This document shows positions 1 through 7,752 of a stretch of DNA of 45,068 bases, one piece after another. The DNA is taken from positions 1-45,068 of the forward strand of contig SUTD01000010.1 of NCBI GenBank assembly GCA_015063085.1. Reading direction: 5' to 3'. Within the stretch, counting starts at the first letter, position 1. The number at the start of each line of letters is the position of its first letter. This DNA is from Methanocorpusculum parvum. GTDB lineage: Archaea > Halobacteriota > Methanomicrobia > Methanomicrobiales > Methanocorpusculaceae. The translations under genes were made by a program, and so were the position numbers. The notes under the pieces are model-generated. The model ran no database searches. It worked only from the letters and a program-made list of their open reading frames with translations, and was not told where the DNA came from.

Positions 1-76
1 TGTCATCCGGTTTGTCCTCCGGATCCGGATACCAGACACCAAGCGCCCGCTCAATATTGCCGAGGAATTTTCTCAT
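1..76 (-). CDS. start of an unknown protein, cut by the window edge
   Basis: An ATG at 76-74 follows directly on the TAA of glutamine synthetase (79-77), with no base between them. The frame stays open for 25 codons to the window edge, beginning MRKFLGNIERALGVWYPDPE, with an acidic, proline-containing run after that. The head-to-tail arrangement suggests co-transcription and translational coupling with glnA. I do not recognise the family from 25 residues, and a chance open frame is possible. Confidence 0.5.
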   Translation of the reverse strand, partial: MRKFLGNIERALGVWYPDPEDKPDD

Positions 77-1579
77 TTATGCAACGTGGATGTACTGCTC
101 AACGAGTTCTGCAAACTTCTCTTCGTTTCCGAGTAAGCTGTCGGATAATCCCTTGTCTCCGTATGCCTTCAGTTTCTTAATCTGGGAGTCGATAACTCCT
201 GCCGGGAAGATGCCGTCTCTTTCAAAGAGTGCACGCTTTGCATCAAGGACATCTGCAGACTCGTCACAGCAGGTTGGAAGCTGTGATAAGGTTGCCAGGA
301 AGTCTTTGTATGCCGGGTCAAAGATGTTTCCAGATGCGTAGAGTTTGTCTGCGAGCTCTAATGCATTGTTCATCTCAAGTCCGTGCATTGCACCCATGAT
401 TAATGCTGCAACAGTCTCGTAGAGGTCTGCGGAACCGTCTGCAACGCGGTATTCGAAGGTCTGCTTGCAAATCTTGTCTGCCTTTCTCTTGAGGCCGAAG
501 TTTGCTTCTGCTGCCATGTCGGAAGATCCGGTCCATCCAAGCGGGACACGGACAACGACAGAGCGGTTTCTGTCTCCCCAGCAGATGTAGGTCGGGGCTT
601 CCTGGTGCGGAACTAAGCGGAGGTAGGAGGTAGGAATTGTGTTTCCAAATGCAGTTACTGCGTCTCCGACATCGAGAATTCCTGCAATCATGCGCTTTGC
701 GATGTCAGATAAGACGCCGTCTTTAATCATGACATTCTTGCCGTTCTTTTCTGCCATCATGTGGAAGTGCATTCCGGAACCTGCTTTGCCGACGGTAATC
801 TTTGGTGCGTAGGAAACAGTGACGCCGTACTGGTTTCCAAGGTTTCTGAGAATCCACTTTGCGAGGATGAGTTCTTCGACTGCGAGTCTCGGGTCGACCG
901 GGAGGAACTCGATTTCGTGCTGTTCGTAGTAGAGTCCGTCTTTGGTGAAGCATCCGACTTCAGAGTGGCCGTACTTGATTTTTCCGCCTGCTTTGGCGAT
1001 TAAGCGCATTGCTTCAACTCTCATCTCTTCGAATTTGCAGAACGGTGCAGACTCATGGTATCCCTTCTGATCGCGTCCCGGATAGAACTCGTCCTGATCG
1101 CAGATGACGTAGTATTCAAGTTCTCCTAAGCACTTGAAGTCCATTCCGGTGTTCTTGCGGAATGCTGCTGCTGCCTGGGATAAGATGTACTCCGGTGCGG
1201 AAGTGAGCGGTTTTCCGGTGTTGTCGTAGTAGGAACAGAGGATTCCAAGGGTTGGGGTCTCTGCGAACGGGTCAACGAATGCAGTTGCGTAGCGCGGGAT
1301 GACGTATAAGTCAGAGCTTCCTGCTTCGATGAACGGGAAGATGTTGCTTCCGTCAACACGCTCTCCGTCAGAGAGGATGGTGTCTAAGTATTCTTTGGAA
1401 GATATGACGAAGTTCAGTGTCTTGAGTTTTCCATCTGCTGCTGCGTAGTGGAAGTTTACCATTTCGATGGCGTTTTCTTCGCAGAAACGGATGATGTCGT
1501 CCTTGGTGAAGTACTCGGGACTCTTTTTCAGGAACTGTACTAAGTCGTTAGGATTCATCAGAACCTCGGCGTCGTTCAT
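77..1579 (-). CDS. glnA: glutamine synthetase
   Basis: Type I glutamine synthetase, which makes glutamine from glutamate, ammonia and ATP in the cytoplasm. The 500-residue length is slightly above the usual 440-470. Visible features are the beta-grasp N-terminal part, the catalytic-domain segment GSGMHFHM with the ATP/metal-site histidines, and NRSVVVRVP followed by the C-terminal catalytic region. The ATG at 1579 is used here. A second ATG at 1558 has a GAGG five bases upstream and would give 493 residues, so the start is not settled. It lies 100 bases downstream of mmp10 on the same strand, behind an oligo-T run, so it probably has its own promoter. Nitrogen control would be expected, and a small dyad upstream is listed separately. 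Confidence 0.95.
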   Translation of the reverse strand: MNDAEVLMNPNDLVQFLKKSPEYFTKDDIIRFCEENAIEMVNFHYAAADGKLKTLNFVISSKEYLDTILSDGERVDGSNIFPFIEAGSSDLYVIPRYATAFVDPFAETPTLGILCSYYDNTGKPLTSAPEYILSQAAAAFRKNTGMDFKCLGELEYYVICDQDEFYPGRDQKGYHESAPFCKFEEMRVEAMRLIAKAGGKIKYGHSEVGCFTKDGLYYEQHEIEFLPVDPRLAVEELILAKWILRNLGNQYGVTVSYAPKITVGKAGSGMHFHMMAEKNGKNVMIKDGVLSDIAKRMIAGILDVGDAVTAFGNTIPTSYLRLVPHQEAPTYICWGDRNRSVVVRVPLGWTGSSDMAAEANFGLKRKADKICKQTFEYRVADGSADLYETVAALIMGAMHGLEMNNALELADKLYASGNIFDPAYKDFLATLSQLPTCCDESADVLDAKRALFERDGIFPAGVIDSQIKKLKAYGDKGLSDSLLGNEEKFAELVEQYIHVA

Positions 1580-1641
1580 AATGTTTAATTATTTTTGCTG
1601 TATTAGGATAAAAAATCGCTTATCCCTTTTTGGGTAAATTC

Positions 1642-1652
1642 GCGGTTACCGC
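1642..1652. promoter_or_regulatory. 11-base dyad upstream of glnA, possible operator
   Basis: GCGGTTACCGC reads as an inverted repeat around its central base, about 65 bases before the glnA start. A second GGTA lies at 1633-1636, ten bases before the TACC at 1647-1650. NrpR, the nitrogen repressor of methanogens, binds spaced GGTA/TACC or GGAA/TTCC dyads upstream of glnA; the spacing here does not match the six-base spacing I recall for Methanosarcina. The operator role is inference. Confidence 0.3.
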
Positions 1653-1661
1653 AGGTGAGTT

Positions 1662-1667
1662 AAAAAA
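1662..1667 (-). terminator. oligo-T terminator after mmp10
   Basis: Six T residues on the minus strand, 12 bases after the mmp10 stop. Archaeal RNA polymerase ends transcription at such T runs. It suggests that glnA is transcribed separately. Confidence 0.5.
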
Positions 1668-1679
1668 GATGAGGGGTAT

Positions 1680-2897
1680 TCAGATACCGTACATATTAAT
1701 CAGTTGAATCAGCGCCGAAAATCCTTCCATCTCCATCGTCAGGACCCCCGCCTCATCCATTCCCATACTTGTCTCTCCGTCTGCTGTAAGCATCTCCGGA
1801 CCGCGAACCACCTGCCGTCCGAGAACGGACTCCGCTTCCGCATCATGGACAAAAGCGCGTCCCGGGATGATAACGATATCAGTGAGGTTTGCGGTATCCA
1901 GGTCTTTGAGGTCATCGATTGTCATAAGGCAGGCAATCTCCTTTTTGACCGGAACAACCATTCCAGGATCGCCTCCGCATTTTTCAAGAATCTCTGCAAT
2001 GTATGGGGCAGCAACTGAGCCTGTGATAACAGATGCCTTCTTTGTAACCCGCGGGAGGCGGGATAAAAGTTCTTCATTTTTGCGTACGGCAAACGGAGAG
2101 TCAAAAAGCGGATCATAGAGCGGAGTGCCGGATATTCTAAGATTTGGATGGCGTGCTGCAGCATTTGATACAAGTTCTCTGAACTCTTCGGGCTCATGCA
2201 TTCTCTGCCCCTCCATAATCGGCGTGTTTGCAAGGATTAATCCCTGTTCCCCGCTGTTTCCAAACCGCATGAGAATAACGCCTTTGACGCCAATCCTCTC
2301 AAGCCAGGAAAGGGTTTCTTCGAGCACATCTCCGTCATTTACTCCCGGAATGATGACGCAGGCTGCATAGACATCAATCTTTGCGGCAAGACGCTCCAGA
2401 ACCGCCAAAGATGCCTCCGGGGTTGGATCATGCATATACTTTGCCCGAAGAGCAGGGTCGGATGCAAAGACCGTAAAGGAGATTTCAGAGAGATTGTTTT
2501 GAATCAGGAAGTCTGCAGTCTCAACATCGTCAAAACCTTTTCCGCTGGTATATCCGATGTGAAGAGGCACTCCAAGGCTTCCTAAAATCTCCATGAGATT
2601 TTTGAACTCAGGATAACAGCTCGGATCTCCTCCGCCGGAAATGGTAATTCTTGTAATATCTCCGGTAACGCTTTGCAGGTCTGCTAAGAAGTTGTCTGCA
2701 ACTTCTTTTAAGGAATAAAAGTCTGCGTACTCCTCTTTTACTCCGCGGGTACAGTAGTCACATCCTTTTTTGAACGGCAGACAGTAACGGCATCCAAACG
2801 GCGGGACATCTTTTGCATGTTTGAAATAACAATACGTACAAAATCCCCGGCAGTTCACTCCGGGTTTTCCGCCAATGTCCACAGTCAGATGTACCAT
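1680..2897 (-). CDS. mmp10: Mmp10, radical SAM arginine C-methyltransferase of McrA
   Basis: Methanogenesis marker 10, the cobalamin-dependent radical SAM enzyme that methylates C5 of a conserved arginine next to the active site of methyl-coenzyme M reductase. The 405 residues match the family length. The SAM-cluster motif is CRGFCTYC (C16, C20, C23). Four further family cysteines follow: GCRYC and GCDYC (C36, C39, C46, C49). Then come the GGGDPSCYPEF segment and GYTSGKGF, which carries the family tyrosine near the cluster. The C-terminal half has VPVKKEI and IPGRAFVHDAE. The ATG at 2897 places the first family residues (VDIGGKPG) correctly. No mcr operon is in the window. The gene is strong evidence that the host is a methanogen. 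Confidence 0.95.
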   Translation of the reverse strand: MVHLTVDIGGKPGVNCRGFCTYCYFKHAKDVPPFGCRYCLPFKKGCDYCTRGVKEEYADFYSLKEVADNFLADLQSVTGDITRITISGGGDPSCYPEFKNLMEILGSLGVPLHIGYTSGKGFDDVETADFLIQNNLSEISFTVFASDPALRAKYMHDPTPEASLAVLERLAAKIDVYAACVIIPGVNDGDVLEETLSWLERIGVKGVILMRFGNSGEQGLILANTPIMEGQRMHEPEEFRELVSNAAARHPNLRISGTPLYDPLFDSPFAVRKNEELLSRLPRVTKKASVITGSVAAPYIAEILEKCGGDPGMVVPVKKEIACLMTIDDLKDLDTANLTDIVIIPGRAFVHDAEAESVLGRQVVRGPEMLTADGETSMGMDEAGVLTMEMEGFSALIQLINMYGI

Positions 2898-3036
2898 AAG
2901 TACTTACTATATTATGCCTGATTCCATATCAAGATGCTGAGATAAGAAACAAAAACTGTGCGCGCAGAATACATCCTGCCGAAAAACCCCGTATAACTCC
3001 GTATCTCATACAATGAAGCTTGAAAATGCGATTAGG

Positions 3037-3044
3037 TTTATTTA
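3037..3044 (+). promoter_or_regulatory. TATA box of the acyl-CoA synthetase gene
   Basis: TTTATTTA is centred about 28 bases before the ATG at 3069. With archaeal spacing the transcript would begin at or next to the start codon, making it leaderless. Confidence 0.5.
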
Positions 3045-3068
3045 CTATGCTAACATATAACATACCTC

Positions 3069-4754
3069 ATGACAGAAACGTCATTACACAACATGATGGA
3101 CTATGAGGAGACCTGCTCCACATTCTCCATCCCAGTTCCGGAGTACTACAACTTCGGCTTTGATGTTGTGGATGCCTGGGCAAAACAGGACCGCAACAAA
3201 CTGGCAATGATATGGACGAATCAGGAGGGTGAAGAAAAGTACTACACTTTCCGCCACATGATGAATCTGTCCAACCAGATTGCGAACATGATGTTCAAAC
3301 AGAACGTCGGAAAGGGCGACCGTGTAATGATTCTTCTACCCCGCGTGCCGGAGTGGTGGACATTCGCCCTCGCAGCAATTAAGATTGGAGCAGTCATCTG
3401 TCCGTCTCCAGTCATTCTCACCCCCCACGACTTAGAATACAGAATTAATAAAGGCAAGTTCAAGATGATTGTAACCGACCAGGAAAACCTCTGGAAGGTA
3501 CAGGAAGTCTTAGATCAGTGCCCTACCTTAAAGGTTAAATTCCTTGTTGACGGTGAGGCTGAAGGATGGATTGATTATCAGAAGGAACTGATTTATCCGG
3601 CAAAAGCATCCATCCACCTAAGCCCGCTCATTCGTAAAAATAGAACAAAAGCAACCGATCCGATGCTGATTTTCTTCACCTCGGGAACTTCAGCAAACCC
3701 GAAGATGGTTATGCACAACCATGCATATCCGCTTGGTCATATTGTAACCGGTAAGTTCTGGTATGACTTAACCGAAAACGATCTTCAGTTTACGGTAGCA
3801 GATACTGGATGGGGTAAGTCATCCTGGGGTAAATTCTACGGCCCATGGATGCAGGGAGCCTGTGTCTTTGTCTATGATTACCGCGGAAAGTTCAACGCAA
3901 CCGAACTCCTGCCGTTAATCGAAAAATACGAGATTACCACATTCTGTGCTCCGTCCACCATTTACCGGATGTTAATCTTAGCCGACCTCAGTACGTTTGA
4001 TTTCTCTGAGCTCCGCCACTGTTTATGTGCAGGCGAGACCTTAAATCCGGAAGTCAACCGTGTCTGGGAAGAAGGAACCGGTCTCAAGATTTACGAGGCA
4101 TACGGTCAGACCGAGACGGTTATGGTTATTGGAACCTACCCATGCATCGAGCACCGTCCGGGTTCGATTGGAAAGCCTGCTCCGGGATGGAAGGTTGAAC
4201 TCCACGATGACGATGGAAACCCGGTTGCTGTCGGTGAAGAGGGAAGAATCGCTATCCGTACCCGTGATCCATCGCCGGTTGGTCTGTTTATGGAATACCT
4301 TGACGATCCGGAAGCAACTGCAAAGGTCTTTGTCGGTGACTGGTACTACACCGGAGACAAGGCAATCATGGATGAGGATGGATACTACTGGTTCCAGGGA
4401 AGAGATGATGATATCATCAAGTCCTCCGGATACCGTATCTCGCCTGCTGAGGTTGAGTCTGCATTAATGACTCACCCGTGTGTCAAGGAGTCCGCAGTTG
4501 TCGGCAGTCCGGATCCAATCCGCGGCGTCATTGTCAAGGCATTCATCTGCCTCAAGGACGGCTGGACCGGTTCTGATGACCTCATTCGTGAGCTGCAGAA
4601 CCATGTCAAGACCACAACTGCACCATACAAATATCCGCGTGCAATCGAGTTCGTTGATGAACTTCCAAAGACCATCTCTGGAAAAGTTAGAAGAGTAGAG
4701 CTTCGTGACCGCGAAAAGAAGCGGTATGAAGAACTCAATGAACACCAGGCTTGA
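3069..4754 (+). CDS. AMP-forming acyl-CoA synthetase (medium-chain MacS-like)
   Basis: ANL-superfamily enzyme that activates a carboxylic acid with ATP and joins it to CoA, releasing AMP and pyrophosphate. The 561 residues contain the P-loop-like FFTSGTSANPKMVMHNH, the YGQTE motif, YYTGDKAIMDEDGYYWFQGR with the ribose-binding Asp and hinge, and the C-terminal KTISGKVRR with the adenylation lysine. The lack of the long acetyl-CoA synthetase N-terminus, and the overall pattern, resemble archaeal medium- or branched-chain enzymes such as MacS of Methanosarcina acetivorans. Substrate cannot be read from sequence; acetate, propionate or branched acids are all possible. It stands alone on its strand, with its own TATA box and a terminator. 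Confidence 0.85.
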   Translation: MTETSLHNMMDYEETCSTFSIPVPEYYNFGFDVVDAWAKQDRNKLAMIWTNQEGEEKYYTFRHMMNLSNQIANMMFKQNVGKGDRVMILLPRVPEWWTFALAAIKIGAVICPSPVILTPHDLEYRINKGKFKMIVTDQENLWKVQEVLDQCPTLKVKFLVDGEAEGWIDYQKELIYPAKASIHLSPLIRKNRTKATDPMLIFFTSGTSANPKMVMHNHAYPLGHIVTGKFWYDLTENDLQFTVADTGWGKSSWGKFYGPWMQGACVFVYDYRGKFNATELLPLIEKYEITTFCAPSTIYRMLILADLSTFDFSELRHCLCAGETLNPEVNRVWEEGTGLKIYEAYGQTETVMVIGTYPCIEHRPGSIGKPAPGWKVELHDDDGNPVAVGEEGRIAIRTRDPSPVGLFMEYLDDPEATAKVFVGDWYYTGDKAIMDEDGYYWFQGRDDDIIKSSGYRISPAEVESALMTHPCVKESAVVGSPDPIRGVIVKAFICLKDGWTGSDDLIRELQNHVKTTTAPYKYPRAIEFVDELPKTISGKVRRVELRDREKKRYEELNEHQA

Positions 4755-4776
4755 ATAAGCCTTGGGTTCTTTTTTT
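4745..4776 (+). terminator. hairpin plus T-tract after the acyl-CoA synthetase
   Basis: AGGCTT at 4747-4752 pairs with AAGCCT at 4757-4762 across a four-base loop that contains the stop codon. Seven T residues follow at 4770-4776. The form resembles a bacterial intrinsic terminator. A run of six A at 4780-4785 can end the opposing transcript. Confidence 0.55.
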
Positions 4777-4827
4777 CTCAAAAAATATTGTAGTGTATCG
4801 ATTGGAATCTCTTTGCATCAACATTAG

Positions 4828-6273
4828 TTAATGCAGTGTATTATAACTTCCATCCGACCAAACAACCAATTCGTTTCCGAATGATTCAAAGAACTTTCCT
4901 CCTGGTTGTTTTTCTGTTCTATCCAGATTTATCCAATAACTACCACTATCATCGATACGACAATATATGTATCCATAATGTAATGATAGAATATCAGCGA
5001 GATCTCTGAACTCAATCTCAGAATCAGCAATATTCACTTCGGGATATATGTATCTCTCTCCATTCGAGTTATATGCAACAATAACTCTGGCTGTTTCACC
5101 CATCGATTCTATCAATGATGCCATTAATACTGCATAGTCAGCTGAATTACCTTTGAGTACTGTTACAGATTCGCTTGCTGGAGCAATATCTGCATATTCT
5201 ACAGGGGTATTTACATAAACCCAGTCTTTGTTAAGTTTGTTATAGATATCACGAAGTTGATGTATATTATACTCACCTGCATGTGATGGTGATATAGCAC
5301 TTAATGCATATGCATGAACAAGCGAGTTCTCAGATTCAATTGATTTTGTAATGGATGAGGCATACAGGTTTCTTGTCTCATCTGTATCTGTGTAATCTGT
5401 GACTCCGGAAACTAAATCCTCTCTGATATATGTTCCATCTGACCAAATGACTAACTCCTCTCCAACCGAATAGTAGAATCTGCTGCCAGGATAATTTGAT
5501 TGATAATCCAGATTTAACCAATAATCTCCATTTTCATCGATATGGTAATAAACAGTTTTTACTCCGTAACGGCGTTTAATCGTGTTAATTACCTTAGATT
5601 TACCTTCTTTAAAATCTCCCAGATAGACTTCAGCATATGCGTGTCCAACTCCTTCTTCATTCCGAGCAATAATGACTCTTGCCTTTCCTCCAATGGATTC
5701 AATCAAAGATGCCATTAATATTGCATGATCATCACAATCACCGTGTAGAAGGACAACAGATTCACTTGCTGGAGCAACATATTCTCCTCTAAAATCATTA
5801 GAATTTATGTATGGATCACTAACATATGTCCAGTCCTTATAGAGTTTATCATAGACATCACAAATCTGCTCAACACTATATTCTCCTCTATGATATGTGG
5901 GAATAGCTTTTAATGCATAAGACTGGACGAGTGGGTCTGTTGATTCAATTGCCTGTGAATAACTTAACGCGTGTTCTGCATCATATGAATCTAAAAAAAT
6001 AGCAATACCACATACTGCAGCGAAGAGACAGATAAACAATACTATTGGGATACAACATATAATCCCTGCGATTTTCAGAGCCTTGTTTTTTTTCTTTTTC
6101 TTCTTCGGAGTTGGAGATTTGGAAACAGCATGTTGTGCTACTTCCGGTTTTCCTGCATGAGATGTTGGCAGCTTTGCCGTATCATTTTTATCAGACTCTG
6201 GAATTTTCTCACCACAGTTGTGACAGAATTTTACCTGTTCTGATAGTTCACAGCCACAAAAAGGACAGTACAT
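4828..6273 (-). CDS. zinc-ribbon membrane protein with two transglutaminase-like domains
   Basis: Not a named family I recognise. From the ATG at 6273 (481 residues) it shows an N-terminal zinc ribbon (C3, C6, C17, C20), a polar linker ending in a lysine run, one membrane helix (about 66-94), and two homologous domains (about 97-286 and 303-477). Domain 1 has transglutaminase/cysteine-protease signatures: GDCDD (C180), GHAYAEV (H211) and WLNLD (D256). Domain 2 keeps the framework and the Asp, but has Ser at the Cys position (GNSADY, S377) and Tyr at the His position (Y408), so it should be inactive. The lysines before the helix suggest ribbon inside and enzyme domains outside the cell. This start aligns with the paralogue just upstream and leaves its TATA box 27 bases before the ATG; the frame can be extended only by a TTG at 6282. 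Function unknown. Confidence 0.8.
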   Translation of the reverse strand: MYCPFCGCELSEQVKFCHNCGEKIPESDKNDTAKLPTSHAGKPEVAQHAVSKSPTPKKKKKKNKALKIAGIICCIPIVLFICLFAAVCGIAIFLDSYDAEHALSYSQAIESTDPLVQSYALKAIPTYHRGEYSVEQICDVYDKLYKDWTYVSDPYINSNDFRGEYVAPASESVVLLHGDCDDHAILMASLIESIGGKARVIIARNEEGVGHAYAEVYLGDFKEGKSKVINTIKRRYGVKTVYYHIDENGDYWLNLDYQSNYPGSRFYYSVGEELVIWSDGTYIREDLVSGVTDYTDTDETRNLYASSITKSIESENSLVHAYALSAISPSHAGEYNIHQLRDIYNKLNKDWVYVNTPVEYADIAPASESVTVLKGNSADYAVLMASLIESMGETARVIVAYNSNGERYIYPEVNIADSEIEFRDLADILSLHYGYIYCRIDDSGSYWINLDRTEKQPGGKFFESFGNELVVWSDGSYNTLH

Positions 6274-6285
6274 AGTTTTCAATAG

Positions 6286-6313
6286 GTTTTTGTCCGTATT
6301 AAAGATATAGTCT
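6286..6313 (-). promoter_or_regulatory. shared promoter element, copy 1 (before the two-domain gene)
   Basis: This 28-base block matches 7263-7290 at 26 of 28 positions and ends exactly 13 bases from the ATG in both places. The TATA-like TTTAATA (6297-6303, minus strand) is centred 27 bases before the start codon, as for a leaderless archaeal transcript. Confidence 0.6.
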
Positions 6314-6374
6314 TGAAAATATATTAGTTGAAATAAAAATATGTGGAGTTATATTTTAGATAATCAGATAGGTT

Positions 6375-7250
6375 TTAATCAAATATAGCATACCGTCCAT
6401 CTGACCAGATGACAAATTCATTCCCAACTGAATTATAGTATTTACTGCCTGGATAATATGATGTATAATCCAGGTTTAACCAATAATCTCCATTTTCATC
6501 GATATGGTAATATACTGTTTTTACTCCATATTTTCGTCCAATTGTATCAATAACATTATCTTGTCCCTCTTTAAAATCGTTTAGATACACTTCTGCATAA
6601 ACGTGTTCATCTCCTGCTGAATCAGATGCAACAATGACTCTGGATGTTCCTCCAATAGCTTCAACTAATGATGCCATTAATACTGCATAATCATCACAAT
6701 CACCACGGAGTACTTTCACAGATTCACTCGCTGGGACAATATATTCTTCTCCGTCGGGGTCATTTACATGCACCCAGTCATTGTAAAGTTTGTTATAAAT
6801 ATCACAAAGCTGCTGTACACTATATTCTCCATCATGCGATGCTGGAATTGCCTTTAACGCGTAAGAGCGAACGATCGGGTCTGTTGGTTCAATTGCTTGT
6901 GAATAGCTTGACGCGAATTCTGCTTCCTGTGAATATTCCACAATAGCAATCCCAAAGACAACTGCGAAAAGACAAATAAATACTATTATGGGTATGCAAA
7001 AAGTAATTCCTAGAATCTTTAGAAATTTTCCTTTTTTCTTTTTCTTATTTGGAATAGATGATACATCTGCAGTGTGTTTTGATGTTTTCAGATGTTCTTT
7101 TTGGGATACTGGATGACTTCTTGTATCAAATTCTTTTGACTCTGATATATGCTTAGAATATATTTCGTCAGACACTGGTATTTTCTCACCACAGTTCTGG
7201 CAGAATTTTGCATGCTCTGGCAACTCACAATTACAAAAAGGACATTGCAT
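6375..7250 (-). CDS. zinc-ribbon membrane protein with one transglutaminase-like domain
   Basis: Paralogue of the next gene downstream, with a single catalytic domain (291 residues). It has a zinc ribbon (C3, C6, C17, C20), a linker with a lysine cluster at 69-73, one membrane helix (about 77-104) and a domain from about 108 to the end. The putative catalytic set is complete: GDCDD (C185), EHVYAEV (H216) and YWLNLD (D261). Positive charges before the helix predict a cytoplasmic ribbon and an external enzyme domain. The domain could be a protease, a transamidase or a binding fold; the substrate is unknown. Parts of its 3' end are nearly identical in DNA to the middle of the neighbour, so the duplication is recent or has been homogenised. 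G+C is low: 17 of 60 bases at 6541-6600. Confidence 0.8.
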   Translation of the reverse strand: MQCPFCNCELPEHAKFCQNCGEKIPVSDEIYSKHISESKEFDTRSHPVSQKEHLKTSKHTADVSSIPNKKKKKGKFLKILGITFCIPIIVFICLFAVVFGIAIVEYSQEAEFASSYSQAIEPTDPIVRSYALKAIPASHDGEYSVQQLCDIYNKLYNDWVHVNDPDGEEYIVPASESVKVLRGDCDDYAVLMASLVEAIGGTSRVIVASDSAGDEHVYAEVYLNDFKEGQDNVIDTIGRKYGVKTVYYHIDENGDYWLNLDYTSYYPGSKYYNSVGNEFVIWSDGRYAIFD

Positions 7251-7262
7251 TAACTTTAGTCT

Positions 7263-7290
7263 GTTTTTGTCTGTATTAAAGATATTGTCT
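7263..7290 (-). promoter_or_regulatory. shared promoter element, copy 2 (before the one-domain gene)
   Basis: Partner of 6286-6313, with only two mismatches in 28 bases and identical spacing to its ATG. TTTAATA at 7274-7280 (minus strand) is the probable TATA box. Confidence 0.6.
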
Positions 7291-7299
7291 AAAAAAAAA
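7291..7299 (-). terminator. T9 terminator after the lipoprotein gene
   Basis: Nine T residues on the minus strand begin three bases after the lipoprotein stop codon and directly adjoin the promoter element of the next gene. The genes in this block therefore appear to be separately transcribed. Confidence 0.55.
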
Positions 7300-7301
7300 G
7301 A

Positions 7302-7676
7302 TTAGAGTTTTATGAATTTGTTTCCATAGTCATCCACAATGGTGAGACCATCTTTGAGTATATAATAAGAGATTACCTGCTGTGATTTTGGATAACCGAC
7401 AACATAATGATTATATTCAACATATCCCCAGAATACATCGATGCTGCTGAGTACTTCTCCATTTACATCAGCAATAACTTTTCCCGTATTGTCATTATTG
7501 AATTGATATACAGTATAGAACTCCACTGATTCTGATATTGCTTGCGGGAATTCACTCTTCCAGTCTCCGATAAGTGCTGTCGGGTAGTCAATTGGTTCCT
7601 GCGGCCCAACGCACCCGGCAGTTAATACTGCTGCGATACACAGGGCAATGACAGCGAAAACTGCGGTTTTCTTCAT
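7302..7676 (-). CDS. small predicted lipoprotein
   Basis: 124 residues with a lipoprotein signal: MKKTAVF, a hydrophobic stretch, and a LTAGC lipobox with the modified cysteine at 22. The mature part of about 100 residues contains IGDWKSEF and beta-rich, lipocalin-like strands (YTVYQFNNDNTGKVIADV). It is predicted to be anchored on the outer face of the membrane, where the catalytic domains of the two downstream paralogues should also lie. The family is not recognised and any shared function is inference. Base composition is A+T-rich like its neighbours. Confidence 0.75.
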   Translation of the reverse strand: MKKTAVFAVIALCIAAVLTAGCVGPQEPIDYPTALIGDWKSEFPQAISESVEFYTVYQFNNDNTGKVIADVNGEVLSSIDVFWGYVEYNHYVVGYPKSQQVISYYILKDGLTIVDDYGNKFIKL

Positions 7677-7698
7677 ACAGTAATATTCCCCGTCTTTC

Positions 7699-7706
7699 TA
7701 TTTATA
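7699..7706 (-). promoter_or_regulatory. TATA box of the lipoprotein gene
   Basis: TATAAATA on the minus strand is centred about 27 bases before the ATG at 7676, consistent with a leaderless transcript. It lies in the 76-base divergent gap with the CYTH gene. Confidence 0.55.
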
Positions 7707-7752
7707 CATCAATCATCAGAAGACTTATCCGTATCCTTACTGAATACTATTC

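Noticed and set aside
2959-2966. TGCGCGCA palindrome between mmp10 and the acyl-CoA synthetase gene
   Set aside because: Eight bases of alternating G/C symmetry are expected by chance and are not positioned relative to either TATA box.
6274-6282. TTG start three codons upstream in the two-domain zinc-ribbon gene
   Set aside because: The paralogue and the conserved promoter spacing both point to the ATG at 6273.
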